In this document: in pieces, positions 25,484 through 37,740 of the stretch
Position numbering within the stretch: position 1 is the stretch's first letter
Layout: each line of letters begins with the position of its first letter
Assembly (NCBI RefSeq): GCF_019578655.1
Contig: NC_063260.1
Location: 20,415,888 to 20,479,887, forward strand
Direction of reading: 5' to 3'
Source of the DNA: Ricinus communis
Taxonomy: Eukaryota > Streptophyta > Magnoliopsida > Malpighiales > Euphorbiaceae
DNA: 64,000 nt
The notes under the pieces: model-generated
Seen by the model: only the letters and a program-made list of their open reading frames with translations
The model's database searches: none
What the model was told of the DNA's origin: nothing
Program-made: the position numbers and the translations under genes

Positions 25484-26906
25484 TGTTTTTTCTTCCTCTA
25501 CTTGGTTCTTTTGTTTCTTATTTGTTGTTGAATAAATACATTTCATTTGGGACTTTTCAACAATTAATTTGAAGAGTTCGATTTCTTTTTGGGTGAAAAT
25601 TTGGCTGTAAAACATGTATATTAGTGAGGTTCACAGATCAATGAAACTTGCACTATTCTTGCTGTAAACTTTGTCATCAATCTCTCTCTAGAAATCATTT
25701 AAACTTCTCCAAATCCTTTTTTAGAATCTTCTTGTCGCAGAAATTTATAATCCATTATGAATATAGTTTTCTTTTTCTTTAGTGGACACAGTCACCCTGT
25801 TAATGCACTCTCCTAAGAGTTAATTATTATTGTTAGTAGTTTTATGGAGCTACCATACTTTTAGTATGAATCTTTAATAAACAGCCCGCTCTAATGAGAA
25901 TTAATCATTTACAGATGAAGGTAAGACTCAAAAATGAATTTTTAAAAAGAAAAGAGAACGAGTTCTCCTTTAAACAGTATCCATTTTCAAATACTAAATG
26001 CAAAAAGAAAAAAATAGTATGAAATATTAGGTTAGACAGATGAACCCAATCATCCATGTTTGAGCTTCAAACCAGAATTCCACAAGGGAGGCGTAAATAC
26101 ACCTGTGGATAAGGCATCATGGACCGACTAGCTCCAAGGAGTAAAAATTAGAGGGCTGGTTTCATGGTTGGCTACTGAAGGTGACAAGATCTGATTTCTC
26201 CGCGTGGTTTCAATTCAAGGCATTTTGTGGGAAGTAAACCCGTACAAATTCGTGGGAGGCACACGGCGTCCACAACTGCTAATATTATGAGGGTGCCTTC
26301 AAAATCGGGTCCCCTGTCAACATCTTAGCTTTCCCCTAGTCGGGACTTCATCAGTCATCATCCTTATCCACAAGTTTTAAGAAAACAACAATTCCTCAAG
26401 CTTGTCCACCATGTATAAAAAGGCTTTGAATCATTACAGGACATTTTTGGAATGATTATTGATTAAGCTGTAACTATACCAGACAAACACTCCAAACTCC
26501 ACAACTTGTCAAATGCTACCCAAACATAATAACTTCACCATCATCAACCCATCAAATAAACCACTTTTATTTACTGTTTATTCCCAGATTAGATAACATA
26601 TATGTGAAGTAATATTACACAGTAATTCTTCAACATATATGTGAAGTAATATATCATTTAAGATCCGTCGCCTATGGAGAGTATGGTCGGCTTCTGAAGT
26701 AGAATTTGTGGTAAAATACACAATGACTTGTCTAAGATTTATATCATGTAACCAGCATGTGGCTTGAACTTTTTTGAATCAAATCACAAAATAAGTCCTT
26801 CTCTGGCCTAAAGTACGTTGACATCACTTCCCACTTCCAAAATTTATCTGAATCAATAAGTTCATCGTCATTAAATAATAACATGGATTTTGAAAAAGTC
26901 GCATTT
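25484..26906. other. Intergenic; contains a second promoter-like block and a 21-bp direct repeat
   Basis: No gene was recognised. At 26100-26420 a GC-richer block holds GATAAG (about 26106), CTTATCC (about 26382) and a TATAAAAAGG box (about 26413). No ATG opens a useful frame afterwards. A 21-bp direct repeat (AACATATATGTGAAGTAATAT) occurs at 26595 and 26632. The part nearest 26906 should contain the 3' UTR and terminator of the ALIS gene. Confidence 0.45.
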
Positions 26907-29900
26907 TCAACTAGCAACGCCTTTTTTATTCCAGGACAAGTAAGATGAGTCTCTGTAAGGCCTGCAAATGTAAGTGCGAGATAAATACCACAATAAAATT
27001 TCAGCAGGGAAAACATGAGAATAAGAAACCAAAATAAAGAAGAAAGCCCAAGATAGAACTTTCATCAAAGATTGATAATATCACTATCTGTTAATTTAAT
27101 GCATGTGGGAGCTCCAATTATCGATGCTCCACTAAACTAATAGTAGCATACGCATTTAATGATAGATTTGGCTCAAAAACAGTATCCCACATCAGATGTA
27201 TGTTGGCACAAAAAGGAAACAAATACAATTGTAAATAAGAGAACTCCATAGTCCACAGCATTCTTAAAAGCATAAAATATAAATGGAGTTCGAATAATCA
27301 ATTCTGTAATATTATTGCGTACATGGAGAATAAACTTTCAGAAAATGGTGTATAGCAAAGGGATGCTAGAGGAAAGTAGATTCCGTATTAACTACAATGT
27401 CAGAGAAAACACCATCTTCAATTCATTCGATAGTGATCTATTATGATAAGTCATAAGAGTCTGAACGTATGATTCTAATTTCTGGATTTAGCGGCAAACG
27501 AATATGCAGAGAGTTGAGGAAATTATTAACTATTTACCTTGGGTTATTTACATGAAGCAATAAGAAAACGAGTGAGAGGATTATGGCGGAAGAACCAACA
27601 AAGATGTAGGCAACCCCAAGAAAATCGTTCCTTCCTCCCAACCAGCTTGAAGTTGAAATAACAAGCTTCTTTTGGCCTCCGAAGCTGTATGTATTATAAT
27701 TGTTCATCAGGTGTACGAGTATAACATCATCTGCATCCAAATCTTCTTCAATTCTACCATACAACTTTCGGAAGCTAGGAAGGGCAGCAGTACGCATCCA
27801 TACAATAAGATCCTCTTGATCACTTAGCTAACAATGTAATGCACCCAGACCAACAAAAAAGCCAAAAAGAAAGAGAAAAGAAAATAAGAACTCAAATTTA
27901 AGCTAAAGACAAAGAATTGCAACAGACATGTAGGTAACGGTAATGAACCAACTAGTTGAATCATGCAGAAGCTATAACCGTAGACAGCAAATCAAACTAG
28001 AGCAAAGATACTAAAGTTGCGCACAAGAGTAAACAAACCCCCTCAGATTTTCATATTCAGTGAACTTATGTGATTAGCAGATGGGGCAGATTTTAATCCC
28101 AGAATAAAGGTCAAGTCAAAGCAGGTCAATCAAGCGATAGGTTCAAAAAAAACTTCCTACTACACAACAGAACTCTTATCATAAATATTCGATAACTATG
28201 GTTACTATTAGTATAATCACTTTTTGGTGCTCTTTTTTTTTATTACAGACAACTAAGTTTCTCACAACTAAAGGAAGGGACACATTAAAATGCAACAATG
28301 TTTTGGTGATACAAATTACTAGTTTCATTTTGAAAGGACAGCAAAAAGTAAGGAAAACAGACCAAATGATGACTGTAGTAGCATTTGTAAAGGCAATAAA
28401 TAAAAGACAAGTGACACAAAAAAAAACTTAAGAGGGTGAGGTTGAGCCTAGATCAACTTACAACCTGTGCTTTATCACGAATTTTGAAGGAAATCTGTTA
28501 ATACTCACAGGAGTATGGGGATCTAGCTTTCCACCACCAATCAAGGTCCCATTCTGAAAGTTGAAGGGATAAACGTGCTTCCCAAATTTGTGCTCGCGAT
28601 CACTCTTCCATGCAATATTCTTCCTGTTGACTGACAATTCTGCTCTGCCACGAACAAATGTGTATGTGTCATTGAACAGACTCCACGCTATTAACCCACA
28701 AGGGACGATAGGAAGACCCTTGTTGGACTCTTCAGGTTTGCAAGAACTTGTGTCATTGTACTTCAATCCATGTAAGAGCTGCTGATCACTTCTACTTTTA
28801 ACATACCTGCAATAGTGATTTAAAAGTTACGAGATGCCAAAACACAGTGGATTTTATTTTGTGGATACCAAGCCAGAAGGCAACCAAGATTTCAAGAGAA
28901 CCACCAAAAGAATTAAAACTAAGAACTTCTTTTTCATTTGATGGAATACTGACATGGACTACAGCAGGGATTCTCTACATATTCCTATAGCACGTTTGAC
29001 ATCCTACCAGCTTACTGCAAAACCTAATGGTAAAAGGCCACACTACTAACAGACTCAAAAGTAAGCAGAAAATAAAAATGCATGCAACAGAAATGAAGAA
29101 CTCAAAATAGTGTTAAAGAGGGCAAAGGAAGATTTTTCAAAATGAAAAAAAAAACTTGCCACTACATTGGAGATAGCGAGAAAGAACTCTCTCACCTTCG
29201 ATGATTTTGGTAGTAACTATCAAGCTGATAATATATGTAGATTGGAGCTTTCATATACTTGTGTACCTATATAGCAAGTTAAAACAAAATACCAAATGTG
29301 AACTTTAATGATCGAGTAATTAATTCCAATGTGAAATCAGAATTCATGACCTAAATAAAAAAGAATACTTACTAAAGGTGACAGCTTAGAATGGTGTTAA
29401 CTAATTATTTGGTTTTAATAACTGGGAAAATTTCTTTATAAATGACAGGTAAAACACATCCACTCATAAAACTATCGCTGTAAATGTGGCTGGGATAATT
29501 AGAAGTCTTGGGACATTGAAAATGCTTTGCTGAGCTTCTGTGTTTCATGTAGTGTAAAAGAGAAATCCAATTATTCATGAAAAGTTAAGAGAAAAGGAAA
29601 AAGGGTCAGCTTCATATCTAGATAAGGGCATCCCAGAAAGCTAAGCTCATAATACCTGCTCATTCATGAAAGAACTAATAATAAAAGGAACAACAGCAAA
29701 TATTTGGAGAATGTATTGCTGTGAGCCTTATGAATCTAATAAGATGACAATGGCTTCAATAAGTTGCGAAGACTTCGCATATAAGAGACAATTTAATGCC
29801 AAACAAAAATATAACCTTCAAGACCCGAGTGCAATTTTTGGGAACTGAAGTATCCTTGATATATGACACCTTGTTGCCTCTGAATGACTCAGGTATGCAA

Positions 29901-30759
29901 TCTATGTCATAACGATCCACAATCTCAACAACCTACAAAAAGAGCATAAAAAATAAAAAATCCATCCATCACATGCTCCACTTAATAACTCGCTGTTTTG
30001 CCACAAGCATAAGAAATGAAAAGCGTCATGGTGAAACTAATGCTATTAAAGAGGCCATTACATCACGAGAAGCACGGAGTGTGACAAGCCCGATGGGAAG
30101 GAAAACAAAACCCAGCAACAAAAATGTAGAAATAACCTGCGAAAGAGAACCAATTTTGAGTAGTGGACGAACATATGGTAATACCAAATAAAAGGGAGAT
30201 TCAGACAGACATTGCAGCTATGATGCACTCACCCATGCTGGTGTCAGGACAGGTTTACAAGCTGGAAGCCTTTGCTGTTTGAACTGATAGAAAGCTGCCA
30301 GGCAATATGAAAGATTCATTTATTATCATTTCTTAAATATCATATGCATATTTCCATCATAAAGATGCAGGGGGAGACATGGGCTGCATTTGCTATTTGC
30401 TTTTAACATATGACAACTCTACATTTGCTCTTTTGGAAAAGTTAACTGAGATGCTCGATACCGATAGCCCTAAATTGGGGGTGGAACAGCAGAAAATAAT
30501 CTATAGAGGCATAATTCAGTTGAATATGCAGTTAAATTGAAGATGCTTTATTTGATGTTAAAATTGTGAGCTTAAAGCTTCTACACGATTCAAGTTATCT
30601 CAATCCACCACAATAATACAATTGATTTATTATAGTTGTGCTACTAACAATGACAGAAAAAAAAAGGAGTAATACATTACCTTCACATCGTCTAGAACGA
30701 ATTGGGATAGTTCGAACTGCAGTTGAATCTGATGAAATACCCTCGCCATCCGCATCCAT
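26907..30759 (-). CDS. ALIS: ALA-interacting subunit (ALIS; CDC50/LEM3 family), beta subunit of P4-ATPase lipid flippases
   Basis: Eight exons give a 348-aa protein: 30759-30681, 30294-30233, 30136-30062, 29932-29816, 29266-29196, 28806-28509, 27827-27538 and 26961-26907. All splice sites are GT-AG and the phases close exactly. The family topology is complete. There is a cytosolic N-terminus with FKQQRLPACKPVLTP, a first membrane span at about 48-67, a large lumenal loop with conserved cysteines, NCT and NDT glycosylation sites and the signature PIVPCGLIAWSLFNDT, then TSSWLGGRNDFLG and a second span at about 303-327. A short tail contains YLSWN. In the family these subunits escort ALA flippases out of the ER and are needed for their activity. 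Length and motifs match intact Arabidopsis ALIS proteins. The start was chosen because nothing in frame precedes it; a 5'-UTR intron ending near 30830 is likely. Confidence 0.95.
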
Positions 30760-31602
30760 CAATTCCAAATTTCAATAATCCTTTATGTAAGCAACACTTG
30801 AGAAATTCCGTTGTTCAAAACAAGCTGCAACCTGATATGCTTATTTGTTTGAGTTAAACACTGTAAGCAAGTTAAGAATTCGAAAGCTTTATCCCTAATG
30901 TAGTCTAGTGTCTGAGAAACTATAATATACCAGCACAGCTCTCAGATTTATTAAAAACAAGAATCCAAATTTCAAAAAAAAAAAACCTAGAAAATGAAGC
31001 AAGACATTGACACTGATAGCAGATCGAAGCGACAGAAAAAGAAAAAAAAGAGAAATGAGGGATAGCGTGAAGGTAAAACTGAAAAATCGCGGGAATGGAT
31101 ATGAGCTGTTAGTGCGTGTGATTTTGATTTGAAGAGAAGGCAGGAATTGCTTGAGCGCACAATTTTGGAATGCGTGTGCTTGTTGTCTGTTATAATTTGG
31201 GCACTGAAACTTTCACCATTTTAGAAAGAAAAAGAAATGGCACAACGGCATCACCAGCCCAATTAACTTACGTGGCCTTCGTTAAGACTTTCCAATTTAA
31301 CCAAACGCACGTACATGAAAATAAATAAAAAAATTCAACAAAATAATAAAACGAACTTTCCCCAGAAAGATTCTACTTAGTACTCATTAAAATTAAAATT
31401 AATTGAATGACATAGGGTAATTAATGTGGTTTTACTATTATTGTTCTTGTTTGTATCTAATTGTCCGAGATTTTTTTAGTTACATTACTTTTACTCTTTT
31501 AAAGTTTTTTAGTTGAGAGTTATGAAATAACCTCCCGCTATAAGTAAATTAAGAGTTATGGAAGGTTGAAACTGCCAAGGTCCAACCCAGCCCTTAACTG
31601 CA
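30760..31602. promoter_or_regulatory. Divergent promoter region between ALIS and the PPR gene
   Basis: About 840 bp separate the two start codons. The ALIS side probably contains a 5'-UTR intron, with a plausible acceptor at about 30832. An AGCCCA (site II-like) element and an ACGTGG core occur at 31255-31275. No TATA box could be assigned with confidence for either gene. Confidence 0.35.
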
Positions 31603-33834
31603 ATGTTTCGCACTCAACGGTCAAGCAGCTTTCTTAACCCGATTTTTCCTCTCAAATTCTCGCACTTTCCACTTAAACAAACAAGGCCATTCACTATCCA
31701 CTCTTCCCTCCTGAACTTCTGCACAAAACCAATTCACCTCCAACAAATTCATGCAAGATTTATCCTCCATGGCCTCGACCGGAACCCCACTCTCTCTTCC
31801 AAATTAATCGACTTCTATGCTAATCTTGGTTTCCTCCATTTCTCTAAACAAATCTTCAATTCTATCTCCAGTCTTCATACGATATTGTACAGCACAATAT
31901 TGAAATTTTTTACCAAATTTGGAGACTTTCAAAGTACCCTTTCTGTGTACAAGAACATGTGCTTAAAATCAATGTACCCAGATGAGGAAGCTTACCCATT
32001 TGTCTTAGCTTCATGTTCTAGCTTGTTAGATGTTGTAAACGGAAAAGTGATTCATGGGCATCTTACAAAATTGGGTTTTGAGTCCTTTTATCTATTGGGT
32101 GCTGCTTTAATAGAGATGTATAGTAGTTCTGCTGATTTTGAGAATGAGAGACACGTCGATAATGGGAAGTCAAGTTGTGATTTGAGTTATTGGAATTCTT
32201 TGATTTTCGAAGCATCTAAAACTGGGAATATAAAGGAAAGTTTTTTGTTTTATAAGAAAATGAGAATGGAGAAAGTTATACCTGATTCTGTTACTGTGAG
32301 TAATTTGTTGAGGTCGATTGTTGATTTGGATTCATTAAGAGAAGGAAAAGCTATTCATTGTGTGTTTGTTGTGTATGGTTTGTGTGAATATGTGTCTGTA
32401 AATACTGCCTTACTATCAATGTACTCAAAGTTTAGTGCTTTAGCTAATGCAAGGTTACTGTTCGATAAAATACCTGAAAAGGACTGTGTCGTGTGGAATA
32501 TAATGATCTCTGCATATTCTCAGAATGGGTATGCTGTGAGATCCATAGAGTTGCTCAGGAATATGGCAAAATCTCGGGTTAGAGCTGATATGTTTACTGC
32601 ACTGCCTGTTGTTTCTTCAATTAGGCAGTTGAAATCTATTAAATTGGGGAAAGAAATGCATGCTCATGTGATAAGAAATGGATTTAATTATCAAGTATCT
32701 GGCCCTAATTCTCTTATTGACATGTACAGTGAATGTGATTGTTTGAACTATGCACAGATAATTTTTAACTTGTTGGAAAATAAGACTGCAGTTTCATGGA
32801 GCACATTGACCTATTTATATAACAGATTGTATGGTGGGCCATAAATTGAGAGAATACCAATCAAGGCATATGTAAACCATGATCAGTCTCTCGATGCTTT
32901 ATCTCTCTTCTATAAGATGAAGCTTGATGGACCTGGAGTGGATTTCATTACGGTCATTAACGTCTTGCCTGCTTGTGTGAATGTTGGGGTATTAGAGCAA
33001 GTAAAAAACCTTCATGGATACTCTGTTAAATTGGGTCTAAATATGCTAGCATCTGTTAATACGGCACTGCTTGTTAGCTATGCAAAATGTGGATGCATTG
33101 GCAAGGAAGCTTTTTGACGAGGAGAAAATTACGAAGGATATAATCACTTGGAATTCGATGATCAGTGCATATGCGAAGCATGGAGCATCTTCCCAGTGTT
33201 TCAAGTTATACAGCCAAATGAGGCAGTCAAATTTAAAACCAGATGAATTATCCTTTCTTGGGCCATTAACAGCTTGTGTTAATTCAAGTCTTGTCAAAGA
33301 AGGACAGAAGTTTTTCAAGGAGATGATGGAAACCTATGCTTGCCGACCCAGCCAAGAACACTACGCTTGCATGGTTCATTTACTAGGGCGTGCCGGCCAT
33401 GTCAATGAAGCCAGGGAACTCGTGAGGACCATGCCCTTCAAATCAGATGCACATGTGTGGGGTTCTTTATTGAGTGCCTGTAGGATGCATTATGATACTA
33501 ATGTTGCACAGATTGCATCTGAGAAGTTAATATCTATGGAACCCAGAGATGCAGGAAATTACATCTTGCTGTCAAACATATATGCTGCAGCAGGAAAGTG
33601 GGATAAAGTTGCTAAAATGAGAAGTTTACTCAGAGCCAAGGGATTGAAGAAAACACCTGGCCGTAGTTGCTAGAAATAAGTGGACATGTACATGAGTTCC
33701 GTGTAGCTGATCGATCACATCCAAAAGCGGATGATATGCATATTGTATTAAGAAACCTAGAGTTGGAAATCAAAGAATCTAGAGATAAGGTTGAATCAAC
33801 TCGAATGAATGCTGATTTTGTACATTTCTGGTGA
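31603..33834 (+). pseudogene. PLS-class pentatricopeptide repeat (PPR) protein gene, E/E+ subgroup, with three disrupting lesions
   Basis: The protein-like sequence runs as one intronless gene from the ATG at 31603 to TGA at 33832-33834. The N-terminus is basic and Ser/Phe-rich, as in an organellar transit peptide. Tandem PPR motifs of P, L and S type follow (for example WNSLIFEASKTGN, VWNIMISAYSQNG, TWNSMISAYAKHG). The end carries an E domain (HVWGSLLSACRMH, GNYILLSNIYAAAGKW) and an E+ tail (HVHEFRVADRSHP); no DYW domain. Three lesions break it: an in-frame TAA at 32842-32844 inside an apparent ~57-bp insertion, a frameshift near 33099, and a one-base loss near 33669 giving TAG at 33671. PPR proteins of this class direct RNA editing or processing in plastids and mitochondria. 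This could be a young pseudogene or an intact gene with assembly errors; the reading continues cleanly after each lesion. Confidence 0.85.
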
Positions 33835-34674
33835 TTTCTTGGTTTTTTTATCGTCTATGATGCTTTCCCAGCATGTTATCACTTTTTATAGAAGACAGAG
33901 TGTAAAACTAAGCTGGACTGCCTTTCACAACAAGCACCAATTGAAAATGATATCATCGCAGGAATACTTGCAGGTTCAGCAAGGCTATCAATTTCATCAC
34001 ATAGAGGATTGAATTTCTTATAACCAAGAGAAAAATAAAACAATATTTCAGGTATTCTTCAGTTTCCTAGGATCTCGAAATTTGCTTGATCCATAGTAGC
34101 GATCTGAAGTATCTCAGTTAAAGGTTTGCAGATTCAGTTTCTCGATATATATCATAGTATTTAGGATCAGCCATTTTATAATGTTGAACAGCAATTTAGG
34201 TATAAAAGGTAGACTTTAAATAATGAATGAAAACTTATTATTTTCATCTGAAAATAAATTATTTTTTATATAAAAAAAATATAGAAAATATGTTAAATTT
34301 ATTTTTAAATATTTTTTAAAAATTAGTCATAATTTTAAAAATATAAAATTTATTTTTTATTTTTATTTAGAAAAAGTATAAAAAAATACAAAAATCTAAT
34401 TTTTACTTTTATTTAAAGATTTTATTAAATATTAATATAATTTTTTATAAGTAAACATGTTCTATGGTCTTATTTTTCTAATTTTTTTAAACGACGCTCA
34501 AAAAATTTTACAGCTAAATAGAAAATCTTTCCTTTTACAAAATAATAACAATAACCAATGGCATTATGGTAATAATGAGTTCTGCGCTTTAAACCCAAAC
34601 AAAACCCCTTAGTCGCTTCTTCAAATCCCTAAAATCAAAAACCTTTCAAGATTAACGCTTTTATCGCCACCACC
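33835..34674. other. Intergenic: PPR 3' flank and WD40 promoter
   Basis: An AT-rich segment (34200-34490) lies between the two genes, then a C-rich leader (34590-34674) containing AAATCCCTAAAA-type sequence just before the WD40 ATG. No other gene was seen. Confidence 0.5.
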
Positions 34675-36075
34675 ATGAGTCTAATAGCAGGCTCCTACGA
34701 GAAATTCATCTGGGGTTTCAAGCTTAAACCTTTAAAACACGATCAGCAAACCCTAATCCTAACCCCACTCTTCTCCTATCCCTCACACATTTCCCCAATC
34801 ACCACCGCCGCAGCCTCCGGCCCAGTCGCCGCATCTGGTTCCGCCGACGATACAATTCACGTATACGACATTCCATCCGCCGCCTCTCTCGGCTCTCTCC
34901 ACGACCACAGCGCCTCAATCACCGCCCTCTCATTTTACACTCCTCCGTCACTCTCCTTCCCTCGCAACCTGATTTCCGCTGCTGCAGACGGCTCCGTTTG
35001 CATATTCGATGCCGATCCTTTTGTTCACCTGAAAACAGTATCGGCTCACAAGAAGGGTGTAAATGACTTGACCATACATCCATCGGGAAAGTTAGCGCTC
35101 TCAGTTGGGAGAGATGAGTGTTTGGCGATGTTGAATTTAGTGAGAGGGAGAAGGAGTTTCTTTTGTAGGTTAGGGAAAGAAGCTAGTTTGGTGAAGTTTG
35201 ATATCGATGGGGATAAGTTTTTTATGGTTACTGAGTGCACGATTGGCATTCATCAGTCTGAAGATGCTAAATTGGTTACTGAACTTGAGTGTTCAAAACG
35301 TGTTCTTTGTGCTGCTCCCGGAGAGGTTTGGTTTGTTTTCAACCTGTGAGTTATTTGTTTGTTAGTTTCATTACACTTGATGCTTAGTTCCTTTTTTTTT
35401 TTCCTTTTTCTAACAGAATGGGGTGCTGTTTACGGGTGGTGAGGACCGGAATGTTACAGCATGGGACACAAATAGTGGGAAAATAGCTTATTGCATTGAG
35501 GGTGCACATTCTGCTCGTGTGAAAGGTATTGTAGTGCTTAATAGGAATGATGGTGGTGGTGGTGGTGGTGATGATCCGTATTTATTAGCATCTGCATCAT
35601 CGGATGGAGTTATACGTGTTTGGGATGTTCGAATGGCTGTTAAGGAGAAGCCAAATCCATTGGCTGAGACTAACACAAGATCAAGGCTCACTTGTCTTGC
35701 TGGATCGTCTCTTAAATGTGAGTTATGTGCTTATTTATTTGATCAATGTTCTCTTTTTCTGTTGTTTGATCTAATTGAGTATCCTGTATGATGACATTTT
35801 TCTTTCTTATAATTGCTGAATGGATTGCTTAGTAAAGATGATGTTTGTATGTGTGCAACTGCTAGTTGCATGTCCAATCTTGCACAGTTTAAATGCTGAC
35901 AATGGATTGTGTTGCATCAGTAATGCCTATAGGGATAAGGAGGCAGAGTTTATCTGTTCTGCTGAAAGTTAAAAATCACTTATTATCTTGTCCTGCAGCT
36001 CTTAAACGACCAGAGATGGGAAAGATTGTTCCCAAAGAAGAGCATGATACAGCAATGGAAGGTTCGCAAGATTAA
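34675..36075 (+). CDS. PAK1IP1: WD40-repeat protein, PAK1IP1/MAK11 family (60S ribosome biogenesis)
   Basis: Three exons, 34675-35325, 35417-35717 and 35999-36075, give 342 aa with exact phase closure and GT-AG introns. The start context is CCACCATGA. The opening IAGSYEKFIWGF, then ASGSADDTIHVYDI, HPSGKLALSVGRD, FTGGEDRNVTAWD, LASASSDGVIRVWDVRM and NTRSRLTCLAG follow the human PAK1IP1 / yeast Mak11 order closely. The WD repeats would form one beta-propeller. In yeast, Mak11 acts with Rlp24 in pre-60S assembly in the nucleolus; human PAK1IP1 has the same role and links to p53. The C-terminus is short and only mildly basic, unlike the long Lys-rich human tail. A GGT repeat (about 35550-35570) encodes a poly-Gly loop before repeat six. 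Retention of intron 1 would truncate the protein after 224 aa. Confidence 0.93.
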
Positions 36076-37121
36076 TGAGATCAGAACGGAGGACTTGGGT
36101 TAATGGTGTTGAACATCACACTACACATATCTCTTGGCGACATTGAGAAAAAAGAAAATTTCTCTATTTTTTTGGTTGGTGCAGTTGATTCAACAGATCA
36201 ATTTTGATCCTGGTCATGTTAACTTATTTTAGGTGTATGGATGATTTGTTAGTGATATACAAAATGATATTGATACGTTTCACCTTCTTACTTCTGCTGA
36301 AAGTTCTATGAAAGAAAATTTTGCTTTTTCTATTAATGAGTTGTGATCTTTACCTTGGAGAATTTGAATTCTAAAGTTTCTTGCAAAAGGGTGAAGATTA
36401 AACCTGAAATTGGGTTGATTATCTAAAATCATAGTTTTAGATGATTATCTCCATCCATAATATATAAGCTTGGTTATGTCCTTAATGTATTAGTTCTGCA
36501 TTATTCTTGGGACATTCCATTCCAATTGCTAACAGGGCTAAGCATAGCTTTACAAAGCACAAAGCATGCTTAGCTCTCTCCAATTCTTCGTTTAAATCGT
36601 CAATCACGGATACTTAAGCCTAACTTGATCCAAGTGTAGACCATGAACATTTTTAACAACTGATGATACGTTACGAACCAATGTAATATATTTTATTTCG
36701 TTTTCTTTAGATAAAAAAAAACTATAAATCTTTTAGTTCAACTTGTATAGAAAATCATAATAAATATAAAATAAATAAAAGAAAATGATAAAACTTTTCA
36801 TACAATTTATAGCGTTGGGAAATGATAAATTTTAGATTACCCTCCAATTAATTGAAAGAAAAAGAAATAGAAAAAGGAACAAGCTGTGGTAGGCTCTTGG
36901 TTTCATACAAAGTGACATTATTAGAATCAGAAAAAGAAGAGAGCAAAATTGCAGTTTACATATAATATGATATGAGAATGAGAGCCAAGGCAACAGAAAA
37001 CAGAACCTGCCGTACAATAAACTTATATATCTAAATGCCCGTATCAGTATCATGGCCTCTACTATTCAACCAAACAAACAAACCCTTCTGCCCAAATCTA
37101 ACCTCTCTCTTCCTCCGTTCA
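36076..37121. other. Intergenic: WD40 3' flank and promoter of the next gene
   Basis: No gene was seen. A TATA-like TATATAT at 37025-37031 lies about 90 bp before the chosen ATG of the next gene (37122). It sits so close to the in-frame ATGs at 37035 and 37052 that those are unlikely to be within the main transcript. Confidence 0.45.
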
Positions 37122-37740
37122 ATGGCCCAACAACCAAAACCAGCTTCTCCCTCTCCGTCTCAACTTCCGGGCGCCGCAGACGCAACCGATCTTCCTCATG
37201 CACCAACACCTCCCTTCGATCCCAGTCGAAGTAATTCCCTCTCATCTTTCTGTGCTTTTCTATTCTGTTTAGGGTTTGTTTTTCTCGAATCACAGTAATT
37301 ACCCGCGATTTGTTTACTATATGTTTGTTAGAAGCTCGTAATTCAATTAAATAAATTTTCTGTTATTTGTTGTATCCGACTCTTAATATAAATGCACGTT
37401 TGAATTGCAAGTGATTGGCATTATCAAAAGGAAAGCCTTGATTAAAAAATTGGCGGCAGTTTACCATGCTGAGTGCCTTGCTTATTGTCAACAACTGTTG
37501 GAATTACAAAAAAAATCTGAAGAGGTTAGGTTTATGATCCCAATTCATCTGCTCATATGCTATAGCATTATAAAGTAACTTTGGGTGGTTCTTTTAAGTT
37601 GAATGTTGTATTCAGGTTTCTTAAATTTTGATTTTAGTGTTTATTGCAAATACTTGCAGCCATTTGTGGATTTAAAAACCCCTGATGATTCAAGGAAAGA
37701 GCCCATGAGACCCCCTAAACGTCTCAAGAAGACCCGCTAA
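37122..37740 (+). CDS. Small Lys-rich protein, 100 aa, function unknown
   Basis: Three exons, 37122-37230, 37412-37524 and 37660-37740, join with exact phase and GT-AG borders. The first exon encodes a Pro/Ala/Ser-rich, disordered-looking N-terminus. The second encodes a helical segment MIGIIKRKALIKKLAAVYHA followed by ECLAYCQQLLELQKK, heptad-like and able to form a short coiled coil. The third ends in a basic PPKRLKKTR, which looks like a nuclear-localisation signal. Exon structure and codon use argue strongly for a real gene. I recall similar uncharacterised plant proteins but can give no function. The in-frame ATG at 37035 would add 29 residues; the TATA position argues against it. A subunit-like role in a nuclear complex is a guess. 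Confidence 0.78.

Noticed and set aside
26744..27016. 90-aa minus-strand frame beyond the ALIS stop
   Set aside because: Its overlap with the last ALIS exon is in a different frame. The splice acceptor at 26961 gives the expected family ending YLSWN and a stop at 26907.
28198..28785. Plus-strand frames in the ALIS gene
   Set aside because: Antisense to an ALIS exon or within its intron; no family resemblance.
37035..37121. Upstream in-frame ATG of the 100-aa protein gene
   Set aside because: It lies almost on top of the probable TATA box, so it is unlikely to be transcribed; the extension shows no domain.
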